Assembly: GCA_035503055.1 (NCBI GenBank)
Contig: DATJTV010000247.1
Coordinates: forward strand, 1 to 5,559
Source of the DNA: JAKAWQ01 sp035503055
GTDB taxonomy: Bacteria > Pseudomonadota > Alphaproteobacteria > Acetobacterales > Acetobacteraceae
Length of the DNA: 5,559 nt
Direction of reading: 5' to 3'
Shown here one piece after another: positions 4,549 to 5,559 of the stretch (positions within the stretch are counted from its first letter, which is position 1; the number at the start of each line of letters is the position of its first letter). Below the pieces are notes generated by a model. That model was given only the letters and a program-made list of their open reading frames with translations, had not been told where the DNA came from and ran no database searches. The translations under genes were made by a program, and so were the position numbers.

Positions 4549-5559
4549 TCACTCCGCGAGTGCCGCGATGAAGGAAAGACCACGGGCGGCGAGCGCCGCC
4601 TCGGCGCGTTCGCGCGAAAGCCCGCCGTAGACTGCATTGTCGAGGAATTTGGCGCGGATCTCGGCCGAAGAGAGTGGGGCGTGTGCGCCGCCCCGCATGT
4701 AGGGCCGGCGGATCTCGCGCACGCTACCGTCCGTGAGGGTCGCGCGGAGGTGGCCCGTGAAGTTTCGCGGATATTCGTTGTCCGGGTCGATCGCGTAGCG
4801 GATTTTTCCGGCGAGCCCGAGCACGGCGGGATCGGTCAGCCGATCGGCCGCGAACTGGGCGAAGCCCACCCGGCGGTCGAAGAAGGCGACCGCCATGCAG
4901 TAGGGCGTGCTGAATTTTCCCGCGTAGGCGTTGGGTGGGCGCTGCTTATCGGCGAGCGGCTCCCACAGCCGGTGCACCGTCCCCTCGCCCACCTCGCAGA
5001 CGATCTCCGCGATGCTCTCGGCCGCGACGCCGCTCTCGCCGAGCTCGATCGCGCAATCAATATAGGGCTGCGTCATCGTGCCGCAGGGATAGGGCTTGAA
5101 GGCGATCGTCTCCATCAGCCAGCGCTCGCCAAGACCGTCGGTGAGATGAGAGAAATCCGGCTGGACGGAGGGCGCGAAGGCGGAGAAGAACCCGTGCGTT
5201 CCCTCGAGCACGGTGCGCGGCCCGAGGAACCCTCCGCGCGCGAGGAGGGCGGCCCGCAGCCCCGACAGGGCGGCCCAGCCGGCGTGCATGCGCTTGGTCC
5301 AGGTGCCCTCGGCGAGATATTCGATGATGCCCGCGGCCTGGCTCCCGGCGATCCCGAGCGCGGAGACGGCCTCTCTCGCTGCAAGCCCAAGGGCCGCGGA
5401 GACGGCGCCGGCGGCGGCGAGCGCACCCAGGACCGCGGTCGGATGGAATCCCGCGCGATGGATCGCGATCGGCGCAACCAGCGAGAGCCGGCACATCAGC
5501 TCCGTCCCGACCACGACGCCGCGCAGGAAATCCTGCCCGCCGCGCCCTTCCCGCTCACA
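4549..5559 (-). CDS. MmgE/PrpD family protein, C-terminal ~336 residues (5' partial)
   Basis: The gene runs off the right edge. The frame is open through base 5559, and the residues before the GTG at 5514 (EGRGGQDFLRGVVVGTEL) match the family, so that GTG is internal. The family includes 2-methylcitrate dehydratase, cis-aconitate decarboxylase and uncharacterised dehydratase- or epimerase-like enzymes. In fragment numbering, visible motifs are GFHPTAVLG (37-45), the long GIAGSQAAGIIEYLAEGTW region (69-87), TKRMHAGWAALSG (88-100), EGTHGFFSAF (119-128), FKPYPCGTMTQPYID (154-168), and KFSTPYCMAVAFFD (215-228). The C-terminus has RGGAHAPLSSAEI (289-301). The family is usually about 450-500 residues, so roughly a quarter to a third is missing. 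CGTMTQ in place of the commoner C-x-x-x-H pattern suggests a subgroup distinct from classical PrpD, so the substrate is left open. No prp genes are nearby. Confidence 0.88.
   Translation of the reverse strand, partial: CEREGRGGQDFLRGVVVGTELMCRLSLVAPIAIHRAGFHPTAVLGALAAAGAVSAALGLAAREAVSALGIAGSQAAGIIEYLAEGTWTKRMHAGWAALSGLRAALLARGGFLGPRTVLEGTHGFFSAFAPSVQPDFSHLTDGLGERWLMETIAFKPYPCGTMTQPYIDCAIELGESGVAAESIAEIVCEVGEGTVHRLWEPLADKQRPPNAYAGKFSTPYCMAVAFFDRRVGFAQFAADRLTDPAVLGLAGKIRYAIDPDNEYPRNFTGHLRATLTDGSVREIRRPYMRGGAHAPLSSAEIRAKFLDNAVYGGLSRERAEAALAARGLSFIAALAE
4550..4562. repeat. Small hairpin between convergent stops
   Basis: CACTC at 4550-4554 and GAGTG at 4558-4562 pair around CGC. The hairpin overlaps the stop of the MmgE/PrpD gene and lies just after the exporter stop. 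It is the only stem at this junction and has no T run on either side, so it is at best a weak bidirectional terminator. Confidence 0.25.

Noticed and set aside
3206..4630. A 474-codon plus-strand frame parallel to the exporter.
   Set aside because: It is Arg/Pro-rich with no family features and out of frame with a clear 12-segment membrane protein.
2439..4637. A 732-codon minus-strand frame running from the exporter region into fdhD, as if fdhD had a huge N-terminal domain.
   Set aside because: Residues upstream of the fdhD ATG at 3260 are Glu/Arg/Gly-rich low-complexity antisense to the exporter, and FdhD is complete without them. Long antisense frames are expected in GC-rich DNA.
5230..5249. 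CCCTCC and GGAGGG inverted repeat inside the MmgE/PrpD gene.
   Set aside because: Short arms inside conserved coding sequence with no junction nearby; likely chance in GC-rich DNA.
5512..5514. GTG as the start of the MmgE/PrpD gene.
   Set aside because: The frame is open to the window edge and the residues before it match the family, so the gene is truncated by the edge.
2439..5559. fdhD, exporter and MmgE/PrpD as a new functional system.
   Set aside because: Each gene is a known family, all change strand, and no shared pathway or regulatory signal links them in the visible sequence.

Overview
The window is 5,559 bases of very GC-rich, tightly packed bacterial DNA. Every gene has a recognisable family, and the longest non-coding gap is 63 bases (3261-3323). 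The proteins point to an alphaproteobacterium, most likely of the Sphingomonadales. The evidence is the ribosomal protein S1 tail, the short SppA, the gene order rpsA-sppA-ihfB-lapA-trpF, and a TrpF with LQLYA and a C-terminal half rich in Ala, Pro and Arg. The order-level assignment is from memory of the families and was not tested by a search.

Layout. Positions 2-2488 form a left-to-right block: the 3' end of rpsA (30S protein S1), sppA (membrane signal peptide peptidase), ihfB (integration host factor beta), a small LapA-domain membrane protein, and trpF (phosphoribosylanthranilate isomerase). After trpF the usual trpB and trpA do not follow. Instead fdhD, for formate dehydrogenase maturation, lies on the minus strand, and its 3' end overlaps the 3' end of trpF by 50 bases. 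fdhD is divergent from a Bcr/CflA-type major facilitator drug exporter on the plus strand. That exporter converges, with one base between stop codons, on a minus-strand MmgE/PrpD-family gene that runs off the right edge.

Function. The left block combines translation, membrane protein quality control, nucleoid architecture and tryptophan synthesis, a conserved housekeeping neighbourhood rather than a single pathway. The right block (fdhD, exporter, MmgE/PrpD) has no evident common pathway. Its orientations change at every gene, which suggests a rearrangement or insertion boundary immediately after trpF.

I see no phage, transposon, CRISPR array, toxin-antitoxin pair, tRNA or rRNA, and no convincing new system. 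The second-look items are mostly small nucleic-acid structures around gene junctions: a terminator-like hairpin with a T run inside the first codons of sppA, a palindrome in place of its ribosome binding site, an inverted repeat spanning the sppA stop and reaching the ihfB ribosome binding site, and paired perfect palindromes in the ihfB tail. There are also unusual residues at conserved positions of TrpF.
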